Source: Priapulus caudatus
Taxonomy: Eukaryota > Priapulida > Priapulimorpha > Priapulimorphida > Priapulidae
Assembly: GCF_000485595.1 (NCBI RefSeq)
Contig: NW_014578892.1
Location: 1 to 51,814 of the forward strand
Direction: 5' to 3'
DNA: 51,814 nucleotides
Positions 23,801 to 35,800 of this stretch are shown piece after piece (the first letter of the stretch is position 1; every line of letters begins with the position of its first letter). The position numbers were made by a program, and so were the translations under genes. Under the pieces are notes generated by a model. It ran no database searches. It worked only from the letters and a program-made list of their open reading frames with translations, and was not told the DNA's origin.

Positions 23801-26800
23801 CTGACGCGGAAATGCGTCAGCCTTTCCTTCAGCTTGCTGATCACGGTCTCGTAGACTGTCTCCTGCACGAGCAGACGCGAGCCCGCGCTGCACACCTGTG
23901 CATGAGACAAGCACCGAGTGAACGTGCGTGTGCCCGTCTAGGCGTTTAGTTACACGTGCCGGCCATGAACACCGACTGAGAAGGTTCGTACAACAATACA
24001 GTTCTAGATGTGTACGTGCAGAACATAGTTCTATATGTGTACGTGCAGAACATAGTTTTACCTGCGTACATGTAGAACATAGTTCTACATGTGTACGTCC
24101 AGAATATAGTTCTATATGTGTACGTGCAGAGCATAGTTTTACCTGCGTACATGCAGAACATAGTTCTACATGTGTACGTCCAAAACATAGTTCTATATGT
24201 GTACGTGCAGAACATGGTTTTACATGCGTACGTCCAGAACATAGTTCTAGACGTGTACATGCAGACAATAAACACCAAGCGGCAATGCCTACAACAACAG
24301 TTACACCTGCATACGTGCAGGTGATTGACACTGCGTGACAATGTCCATGCAGATAACTTGCACCTGCACCTGCAGGTGGGAATTAAACTCAAAATTAAGG
24401 ACTTCAATTGGGGAATTGCATTAATGGGGATTGCAGGTGGGAACGTCAACGTAAATCTGTCTACGCTCACTATTCGAGCAGCAGGAATCGTGCGACGCGG
24501 CGACCGACGTCGTCCATCACCTACCTGTCCCTGATTGAACCATATCGCGTCGACGATGCCCTCCACGGTGCTGTCAAGGTCGGCGCTATCAAACACGACG
24601 ATGGGAGACTTCCCGCCGAGCTCCAGGGATATCTTCTTACCCGTTCCCGCCGTGGCCCTCCTGAGCAGCTGACCCACCTGTGCACGATGTCCGGAGTATT
24701 AGCTAGAGTATAGTCTTGCCGTCTTTTTCGAACGGCCCACGATCGTACTAGACGTGTCAGTTTTACTGCCGACGACCACGCACTTATTTTGGCGAGTCAA
24801 TTTTCGATGTGCACAATTTTTGATGTCTACATGTTTTACTTGCTTCCATTTTATAAAAAGCAACTATGAACAATAGTTATATAGTATTTTTAATAATTTA
24901 TAGAACGTAGTACGTAGGAACACCCCCCCTACCCTAGCAGGCGAGCACCCGTTGCACTCGCTTTGCTAGGACACAAATTTTCCAGTCATTTGAGACTCGC
25001 ACGTTATCAGTCCTAGTTAATACTCTGCCAACAATAACGACAAACTCGCACATGAACCTAACGACTCTCAGAGCAACGACGCTGGATAAATGAATTCGCC
25101 TCGATCATACATTAATAAGAACAATTCGAGCAGAAACATCCTATAAATGAAAGTGTATAACGGTAATAGGTTAGTGTTTCACACACACGCACGCGCACAC
25201 ACATATATTTAAACAGATGGCCCGAGTCAGCATTACGGGGTGTAGTTCTACTGGGATAGTTTCCTGGTCTTCTGCAAAAGTAGTTTACGCTATTTTAGCA
25301 ATGAATTGGTAATGATAAATTACTAGTTTAGACTTTTTATAGTCCCAGCATGTTCTTCTAAACTTTGTTGCATCTCGAAAGACGATACGATTTTCACATA
25401 ATACAATATACAAGAGTAGATAATAGATACTTACTATATAGATATATCTATGATCTACACCTAATATGGCTGGTTGTTTTCCTTACTTTTCTGCATATTA
25501 TACAACTTCTGCCACGCGAGGCCTTTATTTATAAACACCTGAATAGCACTTTGACTAAATACACATCACCGTGTTTACACTTCTGATCTTGGTCTCGCTC
25601 TCACCTGTGTAGATCCAGTGAAGGCCACCTTATCTACATCTGGATGCATGGCCAGGAGGCTGCCGAATGATCCAGGGCCTGTGACGACGTTGAAAACACC
25701 AGGTGGCAGTCCTGCCTCAGCGCAGATCTCAGCCAGTAGCAGTGCGGATAACCTGTGTGCGAATGCAGTGGACGTTCACTTAAAGTGATTACGTCACGAA
25801 TTTCTAGCACCATCAAGTAGTATATTTGTGTGTTATTTGTACAAAATAAAATGAATGAAAATACAATTAGTGTTTCTGTTTACTTTTCATGCTTATATAC
25901 CTTCTTTATATGCCCTAATTTGCCAGTGAAAAACCGAGAGACGCCAGTATCTAAACAGTACTGGGGGAATAGTGTTAGACAACAGAAATTCAAATCGTCT
26001 AGATTTTTGCAAATTTAACCAACGTAAAAACATTTTTATCAGGTGAGAGTTTCCGGATATATTTAGTAACGTTAGTTCTTACTTTTAATATAAAAAAATG
26101 GCACAAATTTTACCATAGAAAATTTGTGACGTAGTCAATGTCCATGGGAAAGTTAGATATTTTCATTAGATATCACTAGATTCACTAGATATTTTTAAGT
26201 CGATTATCTTCAGAAAACCTTCATAATGTAAGCAAATTATTGCATGTAACCCCCCAAACAAAAATATTTCTCACAGGGGGAAAACCTTCATATCTGGTGT
26301 GTGCATGTGGTGCGTGCATATATATGTGCATGTAGGGAAAAACTAGAAAGGGCAGTTGTCGCCAACTACATGTATTCCCCGTGATATAGTATGAATGAAA
26401 TATCTCTGTAAGGACGTAGAAGGTAGGTAAAGTTAAATAAGTCACAAAGACAAAGGTTTGTTACACAACTCATCTGCCTGAGATGTGCAAGTATGTTAAA
26501 ATTGGTTGCCTTAGGGGTTTTGGTACACGACACACCTTCTCCCAAAGATGTGTAAGTATACGAAGTTTGGTAGCGCTAGGTCAATTAGGGGCCGAGTTAT
26601 AGAGCGGAAGGAAAATATGATGAAGGTCAAGGTCAAGGTCAAATAAAGGTCGTAGTAACCTGGTTTTGGTACGCTGCACACCTTCTCCCCAAGATGTGTA
26701 ATGCTAGGGGCACACGAGCGATTTTTATCGCCCGATCGCGGCGATTAAAATCGCCAGTGAATTTAATCGCCCGATCACGAAGGGGCACACGTAGCGAATT

Positions 26801-29800
26801 TAATCGCCCGATCACGAAGGGGCACACGTAACGAGGGCAGCACGTGCGAATTTAGAGCGGTACAGCGTACGCCAGCTCGACAGAATTTTCCATCGATCCA
26901 TGTGATCGGTACAAAAATGGCGAACCGCCGAAAAAAGGTTGTTGGTTGAGTGTTAGTGCTGTTTTAATGTTGCTTCTAAAAATAAGAAACTAATATTATA
27001 CGGAGAAAGGGGCATCGTCGGGCAATCGAATTCCCGTGGTCCAGGACGTTGGACGTAAATCCCCGCACAGGAAAGGCTAGAGGGTCTACATCCGAATTCT
27101 AAGTAAAAGAAACTGTGACAACATTCATTCTGCAAGTACTCACGCCGGCTAATATAATCATGTAATAGTGACCTCCTCCGCTACCACGACCCCGGAGATT
27201 ATACAGGCATCATAATGTCAAAAGGCATGGCCCTATCCGACCACCAAGAACTACCAATTCGCCTTCCCTTTGCGCGAGTCACCACTTCTACACTACAGTA
27301 TTGGACGGCAGCCATTTTAATCGATCCCACACTGATATCGTTTCTAACCAAATTCAAAAACGCAATGAATCATTCAGAGACAAAATCACTAAATTGCGGT
27401 TTATCGAAAACTCGATCACGCGAAGCGACAAAAGACCCTCGGTCACCCCGCGCGTTACTCGCGGTTCTCCAAAACACTACGTACACACTGCCAAACCATC
27501 ACGTACAGCGACTTGTACATAATACGCCTCTCTACACCGGCGTACACATAATCATTCATGTTGTGTTTTTTTATTTTCTCGAAATATCTACCAATTTTGT
27601 CGCGATACGGGCGCATCGATCGGACGCATGCGATTAACAGACAAGTGCGCCAATGACGTGCCACTGGGACCACACGGGCGGACATACCGTTGCTGAATCA
27701 GAAAGGCAATCTAGAGAATTTCAGACTGTAGAAACTGGTTGTCTCTCGTTTCTGGTGTCGATGTCGGTTTTCATCTCAAAATCCTTCCCTATTCTCAGAA
27801 TATAGTAACTTCCTTAACCCCAACTTGTGCGAGGACATAATCTGCTCGTTTTTCTTTCGCCGTCAGTAAAACTTTAGTATACCACAAGTATGGTAACGTC
27901 TAGGTCAAATTAGGGCCATAAGTTATACGAGCGGAAAAACGGAAATACTAATTCAAGGTCCAACGGATATCACAGGTTCACAATACATAAGTCGCCATAG
28001 AAGCTTGTTTTGGTACCGATCGATATTCAAAAACTTCTATCCCCAAAGATGTGTAATAATCATAAAAGGCTTTGGTAGCAACAATAGGTCAATTCAGAGG
28101 CTTGTGAGTAAAAGAGCACAGTGGAAGTTCCTAAGCGGCGCCCCAGCGCTGGACCAGAACATAAAAAACCATCAGTACCCCACCACCTAGCCTTGAACCT
28201 TCCGTCGGCGGAGTGACTAAACAATTATAAGCATGGGCGCAATAATTTCGTCGCTATGAAATTGACACTGAACATCCGGAATGTACTCGACTACACCAGT
28301 GTAATCACTTAAAGTATTAACACAATTCACGCGTTTGCGACACTCCACAAAAAGTTTTATACCTGAAAGTACAGGCCTTTTTCTATGTTTTCAGAATCAA
28401 CATGTCGTTGACCCAAATACCGAATTTCCCCACTGCCAAGGGCAGGGCAGCTCTTCACATGCGAGCAACCATAAAGGAAAGATCCATGGTACACCATCCA
28501 CCCCACTATACAAAGACAGACCACCTATACACAGACGAGTGAAACCAAACCAAGAAACGTCCCATTATCAAGCTATTCAGAACACTACTGCGAAACGTTA
28601 TTCATACGCTTAAGTATAATGCTAACCAATTATTTCCTCACTATTTAACTCCCATTAATTATTCTATTATACTTATTCTCATTTCATATTATCACTATAT
28701 TAGTAATTTATATTATATATTTATTTTATTTTAATTTATATATATCATTTATATTAATTCTCATCCTTTATCCCCCATATTATACTCATATAGTTTCTAC
28801 TCATTATACCTATTTATCCCTAATATTACCTTAATTTCTCAAGCCTAAATTATCTCGCTGTCTTCCGCACGGACATCACACACCCACCGAGTGTTTATCA
28901 CTTTTTCCCGTCCTGTTAGACACAATTTAAATATGACATAAAGGAAAAATCAGAAAATCCTTCTTTAACTGAAACTTGACACACTAGGCTTTCAAAACCA
29001 GTTATTTAAACTCGGTCAGGTTATGTCACCATCGTACTGGACCAGATCTAAGTGAATCAGACCTAAGCAATCACTAAACCTAAGTGAGCACAATAAACAA
29101 GCTCATCAATTCGCCAGCAAAAGCAATTGCATACCAGTACACGTTCAGATCTGAAGATGTACAGACGTACCTTTTGGCAAAAAAAAAATTTTTTTATGGG
29201 GTCCACTAACAGAAACATAAACGCTTACCACAGCTTGCTAAACTGTGCCTCATTATGTGCTATTGGTGGCTGTGTATGCGTGTATGTGTGAGTATAGTTT
29301 ATTAAGTCCTAAAGAATGCTCAACTGATGTGCGTGATGAATCTCATGATAACTACACAACCTTCCTCATTTAGTGCGAACATGCCGTACATTATAACAGT
29401 CACCATCATCAATCGCATGGAAAGCCAAACAAGTCCTTGATAGTGAACAGTCGCGTTATTTTTTATGGAGAGAAACTGGTTTTCACCCGTATTTCCGCAT
29501 CGCTCACTACATATCTAAAGATGCCTTCTCCACACACATTTTTTCGTCGTACCTAAATACACCACTAATAAATAAAACGTAAGATTAAATATATTAAAGA
29601 TACCAGTATAATAAGCACAGTTTATGCGCCAACTAATAATACAATGTAATTCATCTCACGTGCGATCTAATTANNNNNNNNNNNNNNNNNNNNNNNNNAA
29701 ATAAGTCACAAAGACTAAGGTTTGTTACACAACTCGTCTGCCTCAGATGTGCAAGTATATAAAATCTGGTTACCCTAGGAGGCCGAAGAGGAAATGTAAG

Positions 29801-32800
29801 TCGACGGTCAAGGTCAAACTAAGGTCAAGAGCAGTAGTGGTTTGGGTATGCGACAGACCTTCTCCCCAAGGGGTGTTGCTATCCCCCGGGCGTGGAGGGA
29901 CGGTCACGTGATACAGTTGACGTATACTTCAAAATCATTACCCATCCGGTAAACCTAACTCCAACACCTCTAACCAGAAACCTATCACTAAGTATATGAA
30001 ACTCGGACTGCTATATAGTAGCGGTCTGATGCGCAAAAATTAATCTATGGTGTGGAGACAGATATCATGATACAAAAACTCTAACCCTAACCCTAACCCT
30101 AACCCTAATCCTAACCCTAACCCTAACCCTAATCCTAACCCTAACCCTAACCTAATACTAATACTAATACTAATACTAATACGAATAATATTAATCCTAA
30201 TACTAGTGCTGCCATCGTGCGGCGTCCCTCCACGCCCGGGGGATAGCATTTCCCCTCCCCAAGATGTGTAAGCATACCAAGTTTGGTAGCGCTAGATCAA
30301 TTAGGGGCTGAGTTAGAGAGCAGAAGGGAAATATGATCAAGGTCAAGGTAAAGGTGAAATAAAGGTCCCAGTGACCTGGTTTTGGTACTCTGCACACCTT
30401 CTCCCCAAGATGTGTAAGTATACCAAGTTTGGTAGCGCTAGGTGAATTAGGGGCCGAGTTACAGAGCGGAAGGAAAATATGATCAAGGTCAGGGTAAAGG
30501 TGAAATGAAGGTCGCAGTGACCTGGTTTTGGTACTGTGTACACCTTCTCCCCAAGATGCCAAGGTGCGTTATGGTAAAGCAAAGACGCCAATCGTTTTTG
30601 GTGTGGGCAGAGTGATCGTTGCCATGGTAACAAGATTTTTGTGGAAATATTGTAGAACCTGTAACTTGTGCTGTTTTTACCAAAGGTCAAGTTCAAGGTC
30701 AAATATAAGTCGCAGAGACCTGGTTTTGGTACGCGACAAACCTTCTCCCCAAGATGTGTAAGTATACCAAGTTTGGTAGCACTAGGTCAATTAGAGGCCG
30801 AGTTATAGAGCGGAAGGGAAAGTGTCTGCGGCGGCGGCTGGACAGACATAAAACCATAGTATCCCCGCCGACTTCGTCGCGGGGGATACAATTATACATG
30901 GGCATATTTCGTCCTATGAATTGACGACTGAACATCCGGAATTACTGACTACACATGTAACACAAGTTTACACAATTCACGCGTTTGGACACCCAAAACA
31001 GTTTATACCTGGTGTAAGTTGCAGGTTTCAGAACAACAGTGTTGCCCATCGCAAGGGCAGGGCAGATCTTCCATGTGAGCAACATAAGTGGGAAGTTCCA
31101 TGGTACAATCCCACCTACCACACCTACACGAGGAACAACCAAAAACGTCACAACTCAAGCTAAGCACTACTGCGAAACGTTATCATACGATAGAAATGCT
31201 AAATTATTTCTCACTATTTACTCATTATATTCTATTATATTATTCTCATTTATATTATCATATATTATATTTATATTATATATTTTATTTTATTTATATT
31301 TATATTATATCATTTATATTATTCTCATTATATTATATTAAACTCATATATTTACTCATTATACTATTATCACTATATTACTTATTTCTCAATGCTAAAT
31401 TATTTCTCGCTGCTTCCCCACGACATCACACAACCGAGTGTTTACACTTTTTGTCCTGTTAGAACAATTTAAATATGACATAAAGGAAAAAAGAAAATCC
31501 TTCTTTTAACTGAAACTTGACACACAGGCTTTCAAAACCGGTTATTTAAATCGGTCAGGTTTATATCTACTGGAGATCTAAGTGAATCAGCTAACACATC
31601 CTAAACTAATAGCAATAACAAGCCATCAGATTCGCCACAAAAGCAATTGATAAGAATGTCAGACTGAGATGTAAGGATTTTTGAAAAAAAAAAAATTTTA
31701 TGGGGCCCTAACAGAACATAAACGCTTACCACGTTGCTATGGTATTATGTGCATGGTGCTGTGTATGGTGTATGTGTGATAAGTTATTAAGCTAAGATGT
31801 CTGGTGTGGTGATGAATCATGATTAATACACAACCTTCTCATTAGTGCAAACATGCTTGTACATATAACAGACAATCAAGTGGAAAGCCAAACAAGTCCT
31901 TGATAGTGAAGTGGTTATTTTATGGAGATGGTTTCACTGTATTATTACAATTAAAGATGCCTTCCCACACACATTTTTGTGACAAACCACTGTAAAAACG
32001 TAAGTAAATTAGAAACGAGCAGTTGTCGCCAACTACATGTACGTGATCTAGTATGAATGGAATATCTCTGTAAGGACGTAGAAGGCAGGTAAAGTTAAAT
32101 AAGTCACAAAGACAAAGGTTTGTTAGACAACTGGTCTGCCTCAGATGTGCAAGTATATGAAATCTGGTTACCCTAGGAGGCCGAAGAGGAAATGTAACAG
32201 GTCGAGTCGTCCAATGGTCAAACTTCAAGGTCTAAGAGCAGTGGTGGTGGTATGCGACAGTACCTTTCTCGCCCAAAGGGTTTGCTTATCCCCCGGGCGT
32301 CGCGGAGGGAGTGTCAAGTGATACAGTTGACGTAAACAAAAATTACTTTCTCCAAATAAATCTATATACCCATCCGCTAAACCATTAATCCCACTCCCTC
32401 AATCCAAGAAACGCTTTAACTCACGTGAAGTATGATAAACTCGGACCGCTATAATTGTACGCGGTCCTGTAATGCGCAAAAATTTAATTCTATGTGTGTA
32501 GACAGATATCATGATATCAAGAAACCTATTACCCTTAAACCATTAAACTAAGCCTAAACTAAACGCCTAACCCAACCTAATCCTAACGCCTAACCTAATA
32601 CTAATTACTAATACAATACTTAATGACGAATAATATTAGACCTAAATACTATCTTGCCATCCGTGCGGCTCCCTCCAAGCGGACCCAGGGAAGCATTTCC
32701 CCCTCTCGGGCCAAGATGTGTAAGCTATACACAGTTTTGTAGCGCTAGTCAATTAGGGCTGAGTTAGAGAGGCAGAAGGGAAATATGACCAAGGTCAAGG

Positions 32801-35800
32801 TAAAGGTGAATATAAGGTCACAGTGACCTGGTTTTGGTACTCTGCACACCTTTCTCCCCAAGATGTGTAAGTATACCAAGTTTGGTAGCGCTAGGTGAAT
32901 TAGGGGCCGAGTTACAGAGCGAAGAAAATATGAATCAAGGTCAGGGTAAAGGTGAAATGAAGGTCGGCAGTGAGCCTGGTTTTGGTACTGTGTACACCTT
33001 CTCCCCAAGACGCCAAGGTGCGTATATGGTAAAGCAAAGACCCAATCGTTTTTGGTGTGGCAGAGTGATTCTGCCATGGTAACAAGATTTGTGTGAAATA
33101 TTGTATAAACCTGTAACTTGTGCTGTTTTTACCAGATGTCATAGAATTTGGCACACAGGGCCGATATAGAATGTCCTATATTATATTATATATAATATGT
33201 ATGTATATATTGGTCCTGTGTGCCAAATTTCATGACAAATCGGATAAAAACTGCAGAAGTTACAGTTCTAGAATATTTTGACAAAAAATGTTGTTGCCAT
33301 GGCAACGATGACTCCGCCCACACCAAAAAACGAATTGGCGTCTTCCTTTACGATAACGCACCTTCATGCGAAATTTGGAAGATGATCCGAAAAGAACTGC
33401 AGCCGTAGAGCGCTCACAAGGAAATCTTCGGCGGCGGCGGCGGCGGCACGACGAGGCCAAATTCTTAGTATCAGGATTAGATAATAGGAGGAGTGTGACA
33501 TCAAATAACCAAGGAAATTCGTCATTTACTAGCCTTATATAATACCTACGATTTATTACACGTAACTCATCCAACTTGAGCTCAAATCGGACACAGTACA
33601 TTCGCCGCCATCATCGTACGAAATGTTTCCTCGTAGACACCCGCAATCCGTAGATACAGCCTAAAACGTACGATCACGATTCTTCATTCTCTGGCCATCA
33701 ATCCAACCCATTGCGCGCCTATAATTTCAAACAAAGCAGCTACCTAACACGCTTTTTATTGCTAACTGAGCGAGGGCATGTGCTCGCGTGGAGATTAGGC
33801 TTCAACACTTGGCGAGATAACCTTTGACCCGTACACAGGCTACACAGGCCACTTTGTACATAGCTGGCATGCCTTCACGCACGCACGCCAACCAAAATGA
33901 TTAGCTCGTCGAGTGTTGCGTCGATCTCCAATCTCCCTGCGAGCCACAACGCCACATTCACTGTCAGCTATCCGAGAAGAGCAAACACAGCGACTGCACG
34001 CCAGGTTGCTGCTTTTGTCTGAATTATAGGCGCACCAATGGGCGTTGATAATGGCCAGAGAATGGAGAATCGTGTCGTACGTTTTAGGCTGTAGTCTACG
34101 GATTGCGGTGCTCTACGAGGAAATGATTTCGTACAATGGGGCGAATGTACGTGGCGATTTTGAGCTCAAGTGTTGAGTGAGTTATCGCGAGTAAATCGTA
34201 GGTATTATAAGGCTAGTAAATTACGAATTTCCTTGTTTATTGATGTCACACTCCTCCCTATTATCTACTCCTGATAGTATTCCCCCGAACTCGTTCGGGG
34301 AAGACAATAACTCACTACACTTTAACTGAACGTTAGCTTTGAAAATAACTGTAAAAATATATTTTGTTTGTTTGTTTGTTCGGTTACTTTATTTTATACT
34401 GGACTCTAGGGTTTTAAATCACACATGTAGAACCCACCTCAGGTAATCGCTGGCTCGGTCCAGTTTGGCAGTTCTTATTGCACAATTTATCTTGAAGCAG
34501 ATTTTACGACTGTATCCCTTTACTAACTATTCAACTACGCGACGTGGACGTTTTCCACACTCTATCTCTTTTTGCTGAGTGCTAAGCAGAGTGCTAAGCA
34601 GAGAAGCAGTGTGTACCATTTTTCAAGTCTTTGGTATGACCCGGCCGGGATTTGAACCCACGACCTTCCGCATGCGAGGCGAGCACTCTACCATTGAGCC
34701 ATCGCTGCGGTATAAAAAATAAAAAATAAAATAAATAAAAAATATATATAAAAAAAAAAAATATGTATCAAGCCTATATTTGGTCAACGAAAAAACAACT
34801 CGAAAAACGCTTTTCGTTGCTGTTCTGTATCATGGCGGCAAGAGTCGATGCAGGTCACTTAACCAGCACAGCCATAGATATCATATAACACATGTGTTAT
34901 ATGATATCTATGAACACAGCCTTCATGACCTTCATAGTGCATTATCAGCGCTTGGCAACACCGCATGGCAACAAGAGACGCTTCACATCACTGCAGAGCA
35001 GCAAAAGTAAACGCTGTTTGAAACATTTGACTCGACACTTTCACTTCGTTGTCTAAAAGCTTCGAATGTACGTATTCCCGAGCAATTTTTTTTACCTATC
35101 AGTCTATCACACATATATATAGGCAAGTACAAACGTGCAATGTTAAAATAATTCATTTTTGCCTGATTTTATGTTTGCCACTTGAAGAGAGGTGTCAATT
35201 GTGCGCTATATGCACTGTTATGCAGGTATATATTCTACACATGTGACTGTTAACACAGGGCTGACTGTAATACCTATCGGCTTCCAGTTTTGCATCTCAG
35301 TGTCCATGAGTTCGGCCCAACCAGCATGGTGGTAGAAGTGTCTCACCACCAGGGGAATGTCGCAGTCTCTTGTCTCGCGGATTGTCTTTCCGTTGTCCAT
35401 GGCCTCGATGACACTGATCAGACGCTGGTGTTTCTGTACGTGTCTAGCGATGCTGTGACACGTGCGAGAACAATGCCTCTCTGATTATCACAAGGAGTCA
35501 ATGAACAATGTCCATTAAACCTAACCATACCAACCCTCTCTGATTATCACTAAGTATTCGATAAACAACATCCACTAAACCTAACCATACCAACCCTTTC
35601 TGATTATCTGATTATCTATCTGATTAACAATATCTCTCTTATTATCACAAGTAGTCGATGAAAAATGTCCACTAAACCTAACCATACCAACATTTTTTAT
35701 TAACAAATTTACTGTTCTATTAAACAACCCATTTTGGTCCCGGCTCCACGACCTCGCGTAATTCAGCATAGTGCATGCATGATTGAACAAGCGCCGGACG

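Larger units (their letters stand above)
29699..30880 (+). repeat. Tandem ~143 bp repeat with AGGTCA-type motifs
   Basis: Units run TTCTCCCCAAGATGTGTAAG, TATACCAAGTTTGGTAGCGC, TAGGTCAATTAGGGGCCGAG, AGAGCGGAAGG, ATCAAGGTCA, then GTGACCTGGTTTTGGTAC. Successive units start near 30250, 30402, 30546 (truncated by a different block) and 30742. A MITE with a telomere-like core is inserted at the array's left part (29877-30248). The array lies in the ALDH16A1 intron between exons 4 and 5. Confidence 0.8.

Noticed and set aside
23786-24677. Overlapping Cys/Thr/Met-rich ORFs on both strands
   Set aside because: They come from a ~30-base minisatellite; only the ends belong to ALDH16A1 exons 6 and 7.
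27215-27637. 140-codon ORF on the plus strand
   Set aside because: No recognisable domain, and it lies in an insert-like segment within an ALDH16A1 intron on the opposite strand.
28335-28613. Alternative, mutually exclusive ALDH16A1 exon
   Set aside because: The copy of exon 4 is frameshifted and stopped, and lies in an error-rich duplicated segment next to an N gap.
30081-30154. Chromosome end (telomere)
   Set aside because: The CCCTAA array is short, degenerate, enclosed by terminal inverted repeats and flanked by gene introns.
34630-34710. tRNA-Ala-like gene
   Set aside because: The A and B boxes fit, but the anticodon, T and acceptor stems do not pair and the sequence continues into a SINE body.
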